Source of the DNA: Caloramator sp. mosi_1
GTDB lineage: Bacteria; Bacillota; Clostridia; Clostridiales; Caloramatoraceae
Length of the DNA stretch: 64,000 bases
NCBI RefSeq assembly: GCF_028622835.1
Contig: NZ_CP117677.1
Location: 1,198,001-1,262,000, forward strand
Direction of reading: 5' to 3'
Shown: positions 55,097-64,000 of the stretch, in pieces
How positions within the stretch are numbered: position 1 is the stretch's first letter
Layout of the letters: each line of letters opens with the position of its first letter
The notes under the pieces: generated by a model
Told to the model about the DNA's origin: nothing
Database searches by the model: none
Seen by the model: only the letters and a program-made list of their open reading frames with translations
Program-made: the position numbers and the translations under genes

Positions 55097-56016
55097 TGCA
55101 GATAGTTCATCTGATAGGCTTAATTTCAATTTACTTAAAGTAGTTTTAATTAGTTCAATTGCAATACTTAAGGTCTTATTATCTTTATCTAACAGAGGAT
55201 TAAGTTCAACTACATCTAATGAACACATCATTCCTGATGAGGCAAGACTCTCAAGAATATATTTTGCATCATCGACAGATAGACCGTCCTCAACTGGTGT
55301 ACCGGTTCCTGGTGCAAACAATGAATCTATTGAGTCTAAATCAAAGCTAACGTGTATAGCATCCACTCTATCTTTAAAGTAGTTTAGCATATCCTTTACA
55401 ACCTTTTTATTCCGAGTTCCTTAACCTTATCCATTGTATAAAATTGACCTTTACTTTTATTAATAAGAGCTACTTCTCCGTCATCAAGGTCTCTACCAGC
55501 TATATGAAAAACATTTTCTTCTTTTATTTTTATTCTACTTTCATATAGGTTGACTAAAGCTTCGTGCCCTACTCCGAAGGATGCTGCAAGGGGCATACCG
55601 TGAATATTTCCTGTTGGCGATGTAAGGTGTGTATTAATATCGCCGTGGGCATCAATCCATACAACACCTAAGTTTTCAATTGCTTTACTTGCTCCTGCTA
55701 TACTTCCAAGCCCTAAAGAGTGGTCTCCTCCTAAAATAAGAGGAAAATCTCCTTTAGATATTGAATTATATACCTTTTCTGCAAGCTTAACGTTTGCATC
55801 AACTACTTCGTTTAAATACTTTAGGTTTGGATGACTTTTATATTTTTCTTTTTCATCTACTTTAAGTACTTCTACATCACCACAATCCTTTACTTCAAAA
55901 CCAATAGATTTTATTATTTTTTCGATATTTGCCTCTCTGTAGGTTTTTGGGGCTAAATTTGAACCCATCTTGTCTGCACCTAAGTTTAAAGGTACACCAA
56001 TTAAGTTTATCTTCAT
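55094..56016 (-). CDS. rocF: Arginase (frameshifted)
   Basis: About 308 residues. It cleaves arginine to ornithine and urea. The Mn-binding motifs are visible: ILGGDHSLGLGSIAG, VVWIDAHGDINTHLTSPTGNIHGMPLA and VSFDLDSIDSLFAPGTGTPVEDGLS, plus the C-terminal SLDVVELNPLLD. ATG 56016 after AAAGGAGG. One break near 55405. The insertion sequence begins only 34 bases upstream, so its native promoter may be cut off. Ornithine made here could feed polyamines, though no ornithine decarboxylase is visible. Confidence 0.93.
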
Positions 56017-56049
56017 CTATCCGTCCTCCTTTGTTTATATATTATAGTC

Positions 56050-57790
56050 GGTTGCAGAATTCTGCAACCATTGATTTTACTATTTTTTAGCCATAAGGCT
56101 TTTATATTTTCCTCCACTGTGGCATTATTAAATTATAACAACCTTTAAAACTATCCACAGAGGAGGAGAATAGCATGTTTTGTATTAGCAAAATTAAGCA
56201 ACTTAACTTTTTGAGCAAGTATCTGAATTTAAAAATATGGTTACTAAACAACCCGTAGGGTTTATTAAATTGCTTGCTGATAATTTTGATATTAATACAT
56301 TTATCCCTAATTCTTTTAAAGAACATTACTATTCAGATTTAGGAAGAAATCGTGAATATGAGCTTTCTTCTATATTATCATCTTTGCTAATTATGCAAAT
56401 ATTTCATATACCTACAACTGCGTTGTTAAATCTATTTCTTGTATTTTCTACTGAAATTAGAGAATTTTGTGGTTTCTATAAATCTATACCTGATGAATCT
56501 TTTTCAGTAGATTTAAAACTACTTTTGAAAGTGATATCGCAGATTTATTTAATTCTATGGTTCCTAAAGTTATTGATATATGTGAAGATATTAATAATCT
56601 TCTTCCTGCTGATTCCCCATATAAAAATTTAAACTCAATTTTGATATATGATACATCTGGATTAAAGCCTCGTGTAAAAGAAAATAATCCTAAAACACTT
56701 GCAAGTGAAATAAATAAGCAAAAAGCATATTCAAAAATTATTAATGACAAGAACTTTAATCCCTATGCTGCCGCATATAAAAACATGCCTAAGTATTCTC
56801 AAGCTAACCCAAATATACGACTTGATTTCGTAAATGGACATTTTGGTTACTTCTATAAATTTGGATTATTAACTAATGGTTGGGGTATACCTTTAAGCAT
56901 AAAATTCTTCGAAGAAGACTTTTATAAATCTGTAGAAAAAGAATTCTCTACTCCTGAAGAACAAAAATATTTTTATGATAATGCTTCATTGAAACCAGTA
57001 ATTGTACCATTTTTGAATAACTTAAAAAAATATTCAAATTTTAAATTTAAAACTTTTTAGGTGATTCAGAATTTGATAGTTATGATAACTTTGGATTATT
57101 TAAACATTTAGAATTTGAAAAAGTTCTTATCCCACTTAATCCTCGTAGCCAATCCAATACAAAAATTGGAGAACTTGAATATAATACCGAAGGTATTCCT
57201 ATATGCTCCTTAACACAAGAACCTTTTAAATTTGATGGTTCTTGTAAAGGCAAAAATAGAAGTTTAAGATATAAGTTTACTTGCCCTAAATCACATCGTG
57301 ATAAAAATGGTAAACCTTATCATACATGTGAAAATCCATGTACTGATAGCAAAAGTGGTCGTATGACCTATGTTTATCCTGATAAAAATTTTAGACTTTA
57401 TCCTGGTATTATAAGGAACTCTGTGGAATGGGAAAAAACTTATTCAATACGTTGTTGTATTGAGAGAGAAATAGCATCTTTAAAATCAAACCCTTGTATA
57501 CAGCAACCTAAAACTGTTAATACCTATACAATGCGTGCTGACTTATATTTGACTGCTATATCTAAACTTATAAATGTAATATTGGCTTACGCCATAAATA
57601 AACCTGAATATTTAAGAAGTATATCAAAACTTCTTAAAATACCTGCTTAATCCACATATCCACAATCCAAAATTTGTATTTATGCTTCGCATGCCTTTTT
57701 ATCAAAGGTTTTTGGCATGTTCTTTTTTGTGATTTTTTTAGTAAAATCCAAAAAGTTATCCACAATTTTAATTTTTACATTCTGCAATCA
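56050..57790 (+). mobile_element. Insertion sequence with a DDE transposase
   Basis: The left end GGTTGCAGAAT (56050-56060) matches the right end ATTCTGCAATC (57780-57790) as an inverted repeat with 10 of 11 bases. The left end is a full 20-base palindrome, GGTTGCAGAATTCTGCAACC, while the right end is only half. Subterminal GATTTTACTA also appears inverted near both ends. The only gene is the transposase. No clear target-site duplication is visible. It lies between arginase and cardiolipin synthase. Confidence 0.72.
56175..57650 (+). CDS. Transposase, DDE type (frameshifted)
   Basis: About 491 residues. N-terminal MFCISKIKQLNFLSKYLN then MVTKQPVGFIKLLADNFDI; the core has the likely acidic triad in LIYDTSGLKP, GDSEFDSYDNFGLF and CCIEREIASLKSN (D, D, E). 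A Cys pattern CPKSHRDKNGKPYHTC...C may bind zinc. ATG 56175 after GAGGAGG. Breaks near 56233, 56520 and 57058. IS4/IS5 superfamily-like; I cannot name the exact family. Confidence 0.8.
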
Positions 57791-57899
57791 TCTATTATAT
57801 ATTAAAAAACATTATTTATTTTATAAAAATATAGCTAATATGTCTATAATAAAAACAAAAAATAATTTTTTGTTATAATGTATTTAAGGAGGTGGTAGG

Positions 57900-59316
57900 A
57901 TGAATTTATTGTCTGCTGCCATTATAATAAATGCTATAGTACTTACTGCTATCATAATTTTAGAAAGAAAAAGACCAGAAAAAACTATTGCGTGGCTTCT
58001 TTTAATTGCTATATTCCCTCCTCTTGGGCTTATACTGTATTTATTTTTAGGACGAAATTGGAAAAGACATAAGCTCAACGAGGAGTTTTCTCCAATAGTA
58101 AAGGATTTAATAAACAGAGTTATAAACAGAATTGATAGAGAAGATTATAAATATTTAGCAGAACTGCTTGCAAATAATAGTGATAGTCCTTTGTTTGTAG
58201 ACAATGATATTGAAATATATGACAATGGAGAAGATAAATTTAATGCTCTTTTAGAGAAATAGAAAGAGCTCAACATCACATACATTTAGAGTACTATATA
58301 GTAAAGTCAGATTGTATAGGAAATAGATTAAAGGAATTACTTATAAGAAAGTCAAAAGAGGGAGTAAGGGTTAGATTTATAATGGATAGAGTAGGATCCA
58401 TAAAGTTATCTAAAAAATACATAAAGGAATTAAGGGAAAATGGAGTAGATGTTGTCCAATATTCATATTTTCTTGCACCGCTCCTTAGAAGAATCAATAC
58501 ACAGATTAACTACAGAAATCATAGAAAAATAGCTGTAATAGACGGAAAAGTTGGTTTTATAGGAGGTATGAATATAGGGGATGAGTATAGGGGCTTGGCA
58601 AAATAGGTGATTGGAAGGACCTTCACATAAAGGTTACAGGAGACTTTGTTTTAGGGCTTCAAGGTGTATTTATAGATGACTATATGGCTGTAAAAAGGAT
58701 AGATGATGGTGAATTTTTATGGAGGGGAGTTTGATAAATATTTTCCTCCAAGTCAAAGGTCTAAGGGCAAAATAATGCAGCTTGTAAAGAGTGGTCCAAA
58801 TTCAGAACATCAAGCAATAATGCAGGGTATAATAAAGATGATTAATATGGCAAAAAGAGTGTATATATAACAACGCCCTATTTTGTACCAACTGAAAGTG
58901 TAATGGATTCACTTAAAATAGCAAAACTAAGTGGTGTAGATGTAAAAATACTTTTCCCTGGAAAATATGATCATTTTCTGGTATATCACGCATCAAAGAC
59001 ATATCTTGAGGAGCTTGTAAGATGTGGAGTAGAGGTATATTTTTATAATAAAAAGGCCTTTGTGCATTCTAAGGTAATGACAATAGATGATTCTATATGT
59101 ACTATTGGAACAGCAAATATGGATATAAGAAGCTTTGAACTGAATTATGAGGTTAATGCTGTAATCTATGATAAGGATATAGCAATGAAGGTAAATGATT
59201 TATTCAAAAAGGATTTAGAAAAGAGTACAAGAGTAGATTTAGAATATTTCGATAGTGAACCTAAATACATAAAAATTATAGATGGAGTTTGCAGAATTTT
59301 CTCAGAGCTGTTATAA
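57900..59316 (+). CDS. cls: Cardiolipin synthase (frameshifted)
   Basis: About 475 residues. Two N-terminal membrane helices (AAIIINAIVLTAIIILE, AWLLLIAIFPPLGLILYLFLG) precede two phospholipase D domains with HKD motifs: NHRKIAVIDGKVGFIGGMNIGDEY and FVHSKVMTIDDSICTIGTANMD. It joins phosphatidylglycerol molecules into cardiolipin. ATG 57900 after AAGGAGG. Breaks near 58258, 58605, 58730 and 58868. Confidence 0.93.
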
Positions 59317-59387
59317 TAGTTTTACTTTTCAGTAAAAGGTTAATTTGTTATACTATTTACAAATAAGGCAGCGTAAGGAGTGATATT

Positions 59388-60039
59388 GTGAGTAGAGTTG
59401 GAAATAGAATAAAACAAGAAAGAACAAAAGCAAATCTTTCTTTAAAGGAATTGGCAAAGAAAGTAGGAATTTCAGAAGGATTTTTACAGGATATAGAGAT
59501 AGGAAGAAGGATAGCAAATGAAGATTTAATAAAAAGGATTGAAAAGGTATTAAATGTAAATTTAAGTGATTCTCTTTTGAAGAGGTAGAGGAGCCTATTG
59601 AAAATATAAAGGAGTACAGAGAACCAATTAAGGTAAACAAGCAACTTGAGGATGCCTTTTCAAGCATACTAAAAAAATCCCAGTATGTGACCTGTACTTA
59701 AAAGAAATATACGACTACAAGTATTTGCCAATCAAAGATAAAAAGGTTGAGGGTCTTAACGCTGAAAAGGTATTCTACATAATTGCACCTGATGATTCTA
59801 TGAGAGGTTTTAGAATTGCTAAGGGTGATAGGGTTATGGTATATTTAACTCCTGAGCTTGAAACAAATGCGATATATGTAATAGAATTGGAAGGAAAGAG
59901 AATGATAAGACAATTAAAAAGACTTGATGCAAATAAGGTGTTATTAATTTCACAAAGCAATGAGATAAAAACTGAAAGTAAAGACATAAAAAATTTCAAA
60001 ATTATTGGTAAGTGCATAAAGGTTGAGTTTGAATTATAA
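59388..60039 (+). CDS. XRE regulator with S24 peptidase-like domain (frameshifted)
   Basis: About 218 residues. The N-terminal XRE helix-turn-helix (TKANLSLKELAKKVGISEGFLQDIEIGRR) is followed by a S24 LexA-like domain. The catalytic Ser is in APDDSMRGFRIAKGDRVMV and the Lys in GKRMIRQLKRL. I see no Ala-Gly or Cys-Gly cleavage site in the short linker. Start GTG 59388 after AAGGAGTG. Breaks near 59580 and 59675. It may respond to DNA damage or another stress; target genes unknown. Confidence 0.82.
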
Positions 60040-60078
60040 AAACTAAGGGGTAGAGCTTGTCTCTACTCCTTGGTTTTT
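60038..60078 (+). terminator. Terminator of the XRE-S24 gene
   Basis: A 15-bp stem (60041-60055 with 60061-60075, G-U pairs included), five-base loop, then TTTTT, right after the stop at 60037-60039. Confidence 0.8.
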
Positions 60079-60199
60079 ATAAGACTTTGTTAAAAAATTA
60101 ATATTACTAAAAATTCATAATTTAAAGTAATAAAGTAGTTGAAATTTTTAATAAAATGAATTATGATAAATAAAAAATTACATATAAAGGGGGATTAGT

Positions 60200-61778
60200 A
60201 TGGAAGAGAGACGTGAAAATTGGGGAAGTAAACTTGGATTGATTTTGGCTATGGCTGGTAATGCAATAGGTCTCGGTAACTTCTGGAGATACCCTTACCA
60301 GGCAGCCAAAAACGGTGGCGGAGCTTTTATGATTCCTTATTTTGCCGCACTTATTATGCTTGGAATTCCATTAATGCTGGTTGAATGGAATCAGGGACGT
60401 TATGGTGGAAAATATGGACACGGTACACTTGGACCAATGGTATATCTTCAAGCAAGAGAGGGAGTAAAACCTAAGACAGCTGCAATATTAGGTGCAATTG
60501 CAGGAATGTTTGCTTTTTCAGTTACAGTTTTATTAAACAGCTATTATAACCATATTATTGGATGGACTCTTGGTTATTCTTATATGTCTGCAACAGGTCA
60601 ATATATGGATAAAACAATTCAAACAGGGGCTTTTTTGGAGAATATCTAATAAGTCCAGGTAAGTCTATAGTATTTTGGGTTATTGCAGTTGCTTTACTTG
60701 GATTTGCGGTTATGCGTGGAATACAAAGGGAATTGAAGCTTGGGCAAAAATAATGATGCCAACAATATATATATTTGGTATTATACTAATAATAAGGACT
60801 CTTACATTAAGTGCCCCAGTTAGACCAGATTGGACTCCTATTGCTGGACTTGATTACATTTGGTCTCCAAAATGGAGTGAATTAAATGCAAAGGCAGCCC
60901 TTGCAGCAGCAGGACAAATATTCTTTACTTTATCACTTGGTATGGGAATAATTCAAAACTATGCATCATACTTAAAGCCAGATGATGATATAGTTGTTTC
61001 TGGACTTGCTACAGTTTCGTTAAATGAGCTTGCAGAGGTAATACTTGGAGGTACAATTGCTATTCCAATATGTTATGCATTTTTAGGACCAGAAGGATTA
61101 AGTGCAGGCGTTGGCTTATCCTTTGTTGCACTTCCAAATATATTTAGAACAATGGCTGGAGGAAGATTGTTTGGTACATTGTGGTTCTTACTTCTATTCT
61201 TTGCAGGCTTTACAAGTGCAATAGCTATGTACAACTATTTGGTTGCATTACTCGAAGAAGAAATGGGAGTAAAGAGAAAAGTAGGTTCAGTATTAGTATT
61301 TTCACTTTATATAATAATTGGTTTACCAGTTGCATTAGAATGTATAATTACTAAAAAGGCAGAGTTATTCTATTTAACTGAGCTTGACAACTGGGTAGGT
61401 AGCTATTTCTTAGTTGTTTTAGGATTGCTTGAGGTTATAGTTACTGGATGGTTAATGGGAGATAAAGCCCTTGAAGAAATGAATAGAGGAGGATACTGGA
61501 AGGTACCAAAATGGTTCTTCAATCTATTTATAAGATTCTTAGCACCTGTTTATATAGTTATATTATTAGTATGGTCTACAATTAATTATGCTAATGAAGG
61601 ATATTTCAAACTTGTTCCATCATTTGCAGAAAAAGTTCCAGAACTTATTCCTTGGGTGCAGGGAGCAAGAGTTGTTATGTTTGTAGTATTGATTATAGGA
61701 TTTGTACAATCATATAGAAGTATAAAGAGAAAATACGTAGACGAAATAAGAGAAGGCAAAGTTTTAGTTGTTAGATAG
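60200..61778 (+). CDS. Neurotransmitter:sodium symporter (NSS) family amino-acid importer (frameshifted)
   Basis: About 527 residues with twelve membrane helices. The family Na+ and substrate site is LAMAGNAIGLGNFWRYPYQAAKNGGGAF; also FFTLSLGMGIIQNYASYLKPDDD and FAGFTSAIAMYNYLVALLEEE. ATG 60200 after GGGGGA. Breaks near 60642 and 60722. The next gene encodes the small MetS-type subunit, so it belongs to the MetP-like branch (methionine or alanine). Confidence 0.92.
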
Positions 61779-61788
61779 GAGGGGTAAT

Positions 61789-61887
61789 ATGTCAGGTGGA
61801 GCTCTTGCTTTTATGATAATATCCTGGGGACTAGTACTGGCGGCTTGTTATTTTACAATGTCAGCTTTGTTAAAAAATAACAAATAA
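61789..61887 (+). CDS. MetS-type small subunit of the NSS transporter
   Basis: 32 residues: MSGGALAFMIISWGLVLAAC then YFTMSALLKNNK, one membrane helix. It is preceded by a strong AGGAGGGG and starts 10 bases after the symporter stop. Such tiny subunits are needed for MetP-type transport. It is easily missed because it is so short. Confidence 0.85.
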   Translation: MSGGALAFMIISWGLVLAACYFTMSALLKNNK

Positions 61888-61900
61888 CAATTGAAAAAAT

Positions 61901-61943
61901 ACAGGAATGGTTTAAAATATATCTAACCATTCCTGTTAATTTT
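61901..61943 (+). terminator. Terminator of the NSS operon
   Basis: A 12-bp stem ACAGGAATGGTT (61901-61912) pairs with 61925-61936, then TAATTTTT. Confidence 0.85.
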
Positions 61944-61999
61944 TATAATATACTGAAAATATATTAATATTTACAGGTGTATTTTATAGGGGTGTAAAA

Positions 62000-62652
62000 A
62001 TGCAGATGATCAATGTTTTAAAGAGTTTGCTTGAAAAAGTTGAAAAATTGAATTTAGAGAAAAAAAGAAAAGTAAAATTAATAAAGAATTAAACTTTTTG
62101 ATTCAAGAATACTCAAGTATTGATATAGATATAAATAACGAAGTGTATAAGGCATTAATTAAAAGGGGAAAGATGTGCTAAAGACTACTAATATTGTGGA
62201 TATTGAAGGATATATTAGATATTGTGAGGCCGCCCTTTATGATTTTAAGGGTAATTTAAAACCTTTGAGCTATCTTTTTAGAGCTTTTTAATTACATCTA
62301 TTTTGTTTATGCTTATAGCACCTCAGTATTTTGGACCAATATTACCATTAATTTTTATACTCCCTATATTCCTGGGTGTAAAGGGGTTAAAAAAGAGAAG
62401 TGCAACAGGATTGACTTTAGCTTTATCGGTATTACCTATGGGACTTTTAACTTCTGTTGCATCAATAAAAAATTCAGTACTTGTGTTGGGGGAAGGAGAA
62501 AAATTTTATAATCAACTGGCACAATATTATAATATAAGCCTTTCATCTGCGAAAGGTTTGTTTATAACGTTTTTGTTCTTTCCATAGTTTTAGCTTTTAC
62601 ATCGATTTATGCATTTGTTATAGGTGTAAGGCATAAGAAAATGTTTGTATAG
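62000..62652 (+). CDS. Unknown membrane protein with helical N-terminus (frameshifted)
   Basis: About 217 residues. The first half is soluble and charged (MQMINVLKSLLEKVEKLN, NKELNFLIQEYSSIDIDINNEVY, TTNIVDIEGYIRYCEAALYDF). The second half has three or four membrane helices (ITSILFMLIAPQYFGPILPLIFILPIFLG, LTLALSVLPMGLLTSVA, FLFFSIVLAFTSIYAFVIG). ATG 62000 after GGGGTG. Breaks near 62065, 62178, 62288 and 62582. I do not recognise the family. It precedes the diguanylate cyclase by 31 bases in the same direction. Confidence 0.65.
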
Positions 62653-62683
62653 GAAGTATACTAAAGTATTGGGGAGAAGTAGA

Positions 62684-64000
62684 ATGAATAAAAGGTTTAG
62701 GTATTTTGTAGTTTTATTGGGGGTTATAGTATTTTTATTATCCTTTACAAAGTTTAGTCCTGCTTTAAGTTATAATTTTGTTTTTGGAGTGCCGTTATTT
62801 CTGCTGTAATAATGGATTGGTCTCTTCTTTATGTTGGAGAGTTTAATGTCGAATTTACAGAGACAATAACTGTATTTATATATTTATTTTTGGGGTATAT
62901 GTTGCGGTTGTATTTGAGTTTATTTATACAATATTGGGTTTTATTATAGGTTATATTACAGGTAAGAGGGAACTTAACATATCAAGGTACTTATTCAACG
63001 TCTCTATGTTTTCGGTTATTACTTTGATATCAGGAAGGTTTGTAGAGGTTATAAGGTATAATATTAAGCTACCTTATATTACGATGTTAATATTTTCTGC
63101 TTTAATGTTTGATTTTATTTTTCTTATTTTAAATGTTTTATTTGTAACTATAGATAAAAGTTTAGAACAAAAGAAGTTTTTTCATTTAAGAACTTTGATT
63201 TTGTTATATTGGCATTGAACTTAATAATTTCAACTACACTTTCTGTAGTGCTGTATGTTATACACGGTGCTATTGGACTTACTGGCTTGATTTTAGTTTT
63301 TGGGGTTTTAATTATAATTCATTATGCATTGCATTTATATAATAAAATAAATTTTAAAACATCCTTAATTAAGAGGCTTTTAATAACAACAGATGATTTA
63401 ATAAGACACGGGGATTTAAAGGAAAAATGCGATTATCTGTTATTACATCTTAAAGACTTAATACCCTACGAAATAGCTTCATTATATTTCTTTGACGAAA
63501 AGAATGAAGATGTTTCATATCCTATATCCTACTATTCAAATTGTGAATTGGATATAGGAGATTTAAGTATAAGTTTGAAAAATGGGGTTACATTTAATAT
63601 TATAAAAAGGGAGATATCTATATAAGTAAAAATATAAAAAGGATGGCAAGATAAAGATAACTGGTAAACTTTTTGACTATTTAGATGCAGCTATATTTGT
63701 TCCAATAAAGATTAATTCAGAAGTCAGGGGTTAATTTTTGTTGGAGGAAAACTAAATTTAGTAGACTTTTTATCACAAGATATTAATGATATACTCAATA
63801 TACTATCAAGACAGATGTCACTTGCACTTTTAAACTATGATTATATGTTATCAATAAAAAGGAAGCAGAGACAGATGCTTTAACTGGTTTAGGGAATAGA
63901 AGAATGTTTGATAGAGAGATACAAAATCTTATAAAACTAAAGAATAGATTTTCTCTGGTGATTTATGATATAGATGACTTTAAAAATGTAAATGATACAT
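62684..64000 (+). CDS. Membrane-bound diguanylate cyclase, GGDEF start (truncated by window, frameshifted)
   Basis: More than 435 residues are visible. An N-terminal membrane part has about nine helices (YFVVLLGVIVFLLSF, LLYVGEFNVEF, GFIIGYITGKRELN). A GAF-like sensor follows (EKCDYLLLHLKDLIPYEIASLYFFDEKNEDV). Then the GGDEF domain begins with TDALTGLGNRRMFDREI and FSLVIYDIDDFKNVNDT, where the window ends. It should make c-di-GMP. ATG 62684. Breaks near 62805, 62898, 63210, 63622, 63640, 63727 and 63862. It may oppose the HD-GYP enzyme at 18.3-19.5 kb. Confidence 0.85.

Noticed and set aside
358-63900. Programmed ribosomal frameshifting as cause of the many breaks
   Set aside because: Breaks occur in unrelated housekeeping genes at varying sites without consistent slippery heptamers or downstream structures, and all fit a missing base in a homopolymer.
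1-64000. CRISPR arrays, tRNA or rRNA genes, prophage
   Set aside because: No regularly spaced direct repeats, no cloverleaf-like conserved TTC/CCA patterns and no phage structural genes were found on reading both strands.

Overview
The window looks like the chromosome of a low-GC, anaerobic, probably thermophilic member of the Clostridia. Caloramator or a close Clostridiaceae relative is my best guess. The reasons are the AT-rich sequence, the T-box leaders, the ferredoxin/NAD(P)H electron-transfer enzymes, the iron-dependent alcohol dehydrogenase with a sigma-54 activator, and the fermentative transporter set. There are no rRNA or tRNA genes, no CRISPR array and no prophage. One insertion sequence is present.

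Assembly quality: most long genes are broken by single-base deletions in A/T (sometimes C) homopolymers. Wherever I checked, adding one base to a run restores the family alignment. I read these as sequencing under-calls, so each broken gene is annotated as one CDS over its full reconstructed span with approximate frameshift positions. The exception is the AGCS symporter, which has an in-frame TAG without any frameshift.

Layout: (1) 0.36-3.54 kb, minus: polyamine importer potABC with an XRE-cupin regulator and no potD. (2) 3.77-5.11 kb: NhaC antiporter. (3) 5.44-11.3 kb, minus: a three-gene flavin/iron-sulfur complex (NuoE-like, HydB/NuoF-like, and a GltD-NuoG fusion) resembling the Sporomusa-type bifurcating transhydrogenase Stn. 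(4) 11.5-14.8 kb: alcohol dehydrogenase with a clear -24/-12 promoter, repeated upstream sites and its likely sigma-54 activator. (5) 15.0-17.6 kb, plus: fluoride riboswitch controlling a CPA antiporter and a CLC-F type fluoride exporter. (6) 17.7-20.4 kb, minus: HD-GYP and DUF5317 genes, preceded by a small structured RNA/peptide element closed by a 14-bp inverted repeat. (7) 20.6-26.9 kb: ilvE, a histidine T-box with an amino-acid ABC importer, speD, and a ptsG with a RAT antiterminator. (8) 26.9-35.6 kb: AGCS symporter, beta-CASP nuclease, T-box(Asn)-asnS, an unusual tandem-hairpin leader with an ECF S-component, DUF3842, T-box(Pro)-proS and L-asparaginase. (9) 35.6-45.3 kb: phospholipase C-like protein, a 2,400-residue DUF11-repeat protein without a signal peptide, a clostripain-like protease and a small coiled-coil protein. 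(10) 45.4-49.3 kb: MntA/HepT toxin-antitoxin pair and the copper operon csoR-copA-copZ. (11) 49.3-56.0 kb: MFS, AraC regulator, PfkB kinase, UbiB-like kinase with a phasin-like partner, zinc-ribbon protein and arginase. (12) 56.05-57.79 kb: insertion sequence. (13) 57.9-64 kb: cardiolipin synthase, XRE-S24 regulator, MetP/MetS-type sodium symporter, an unknown membrane protein and a truncated diguanylate cyclase.

Themes: control by RNA leaders is heavy (three T-boxes with specifiers His, Asn and Pro; a fluoride riboswitch; a LicT/GlcT-type RAT; two leaders I cannot assign). Many convergent gene pairs share one bidirectional terminator whose stem contains a stop codon. Polyamine and arginine metabolism recurs (potABC, speD, arginase), as do c-di-GMP enzymes (HD-GYP, GGDEF).
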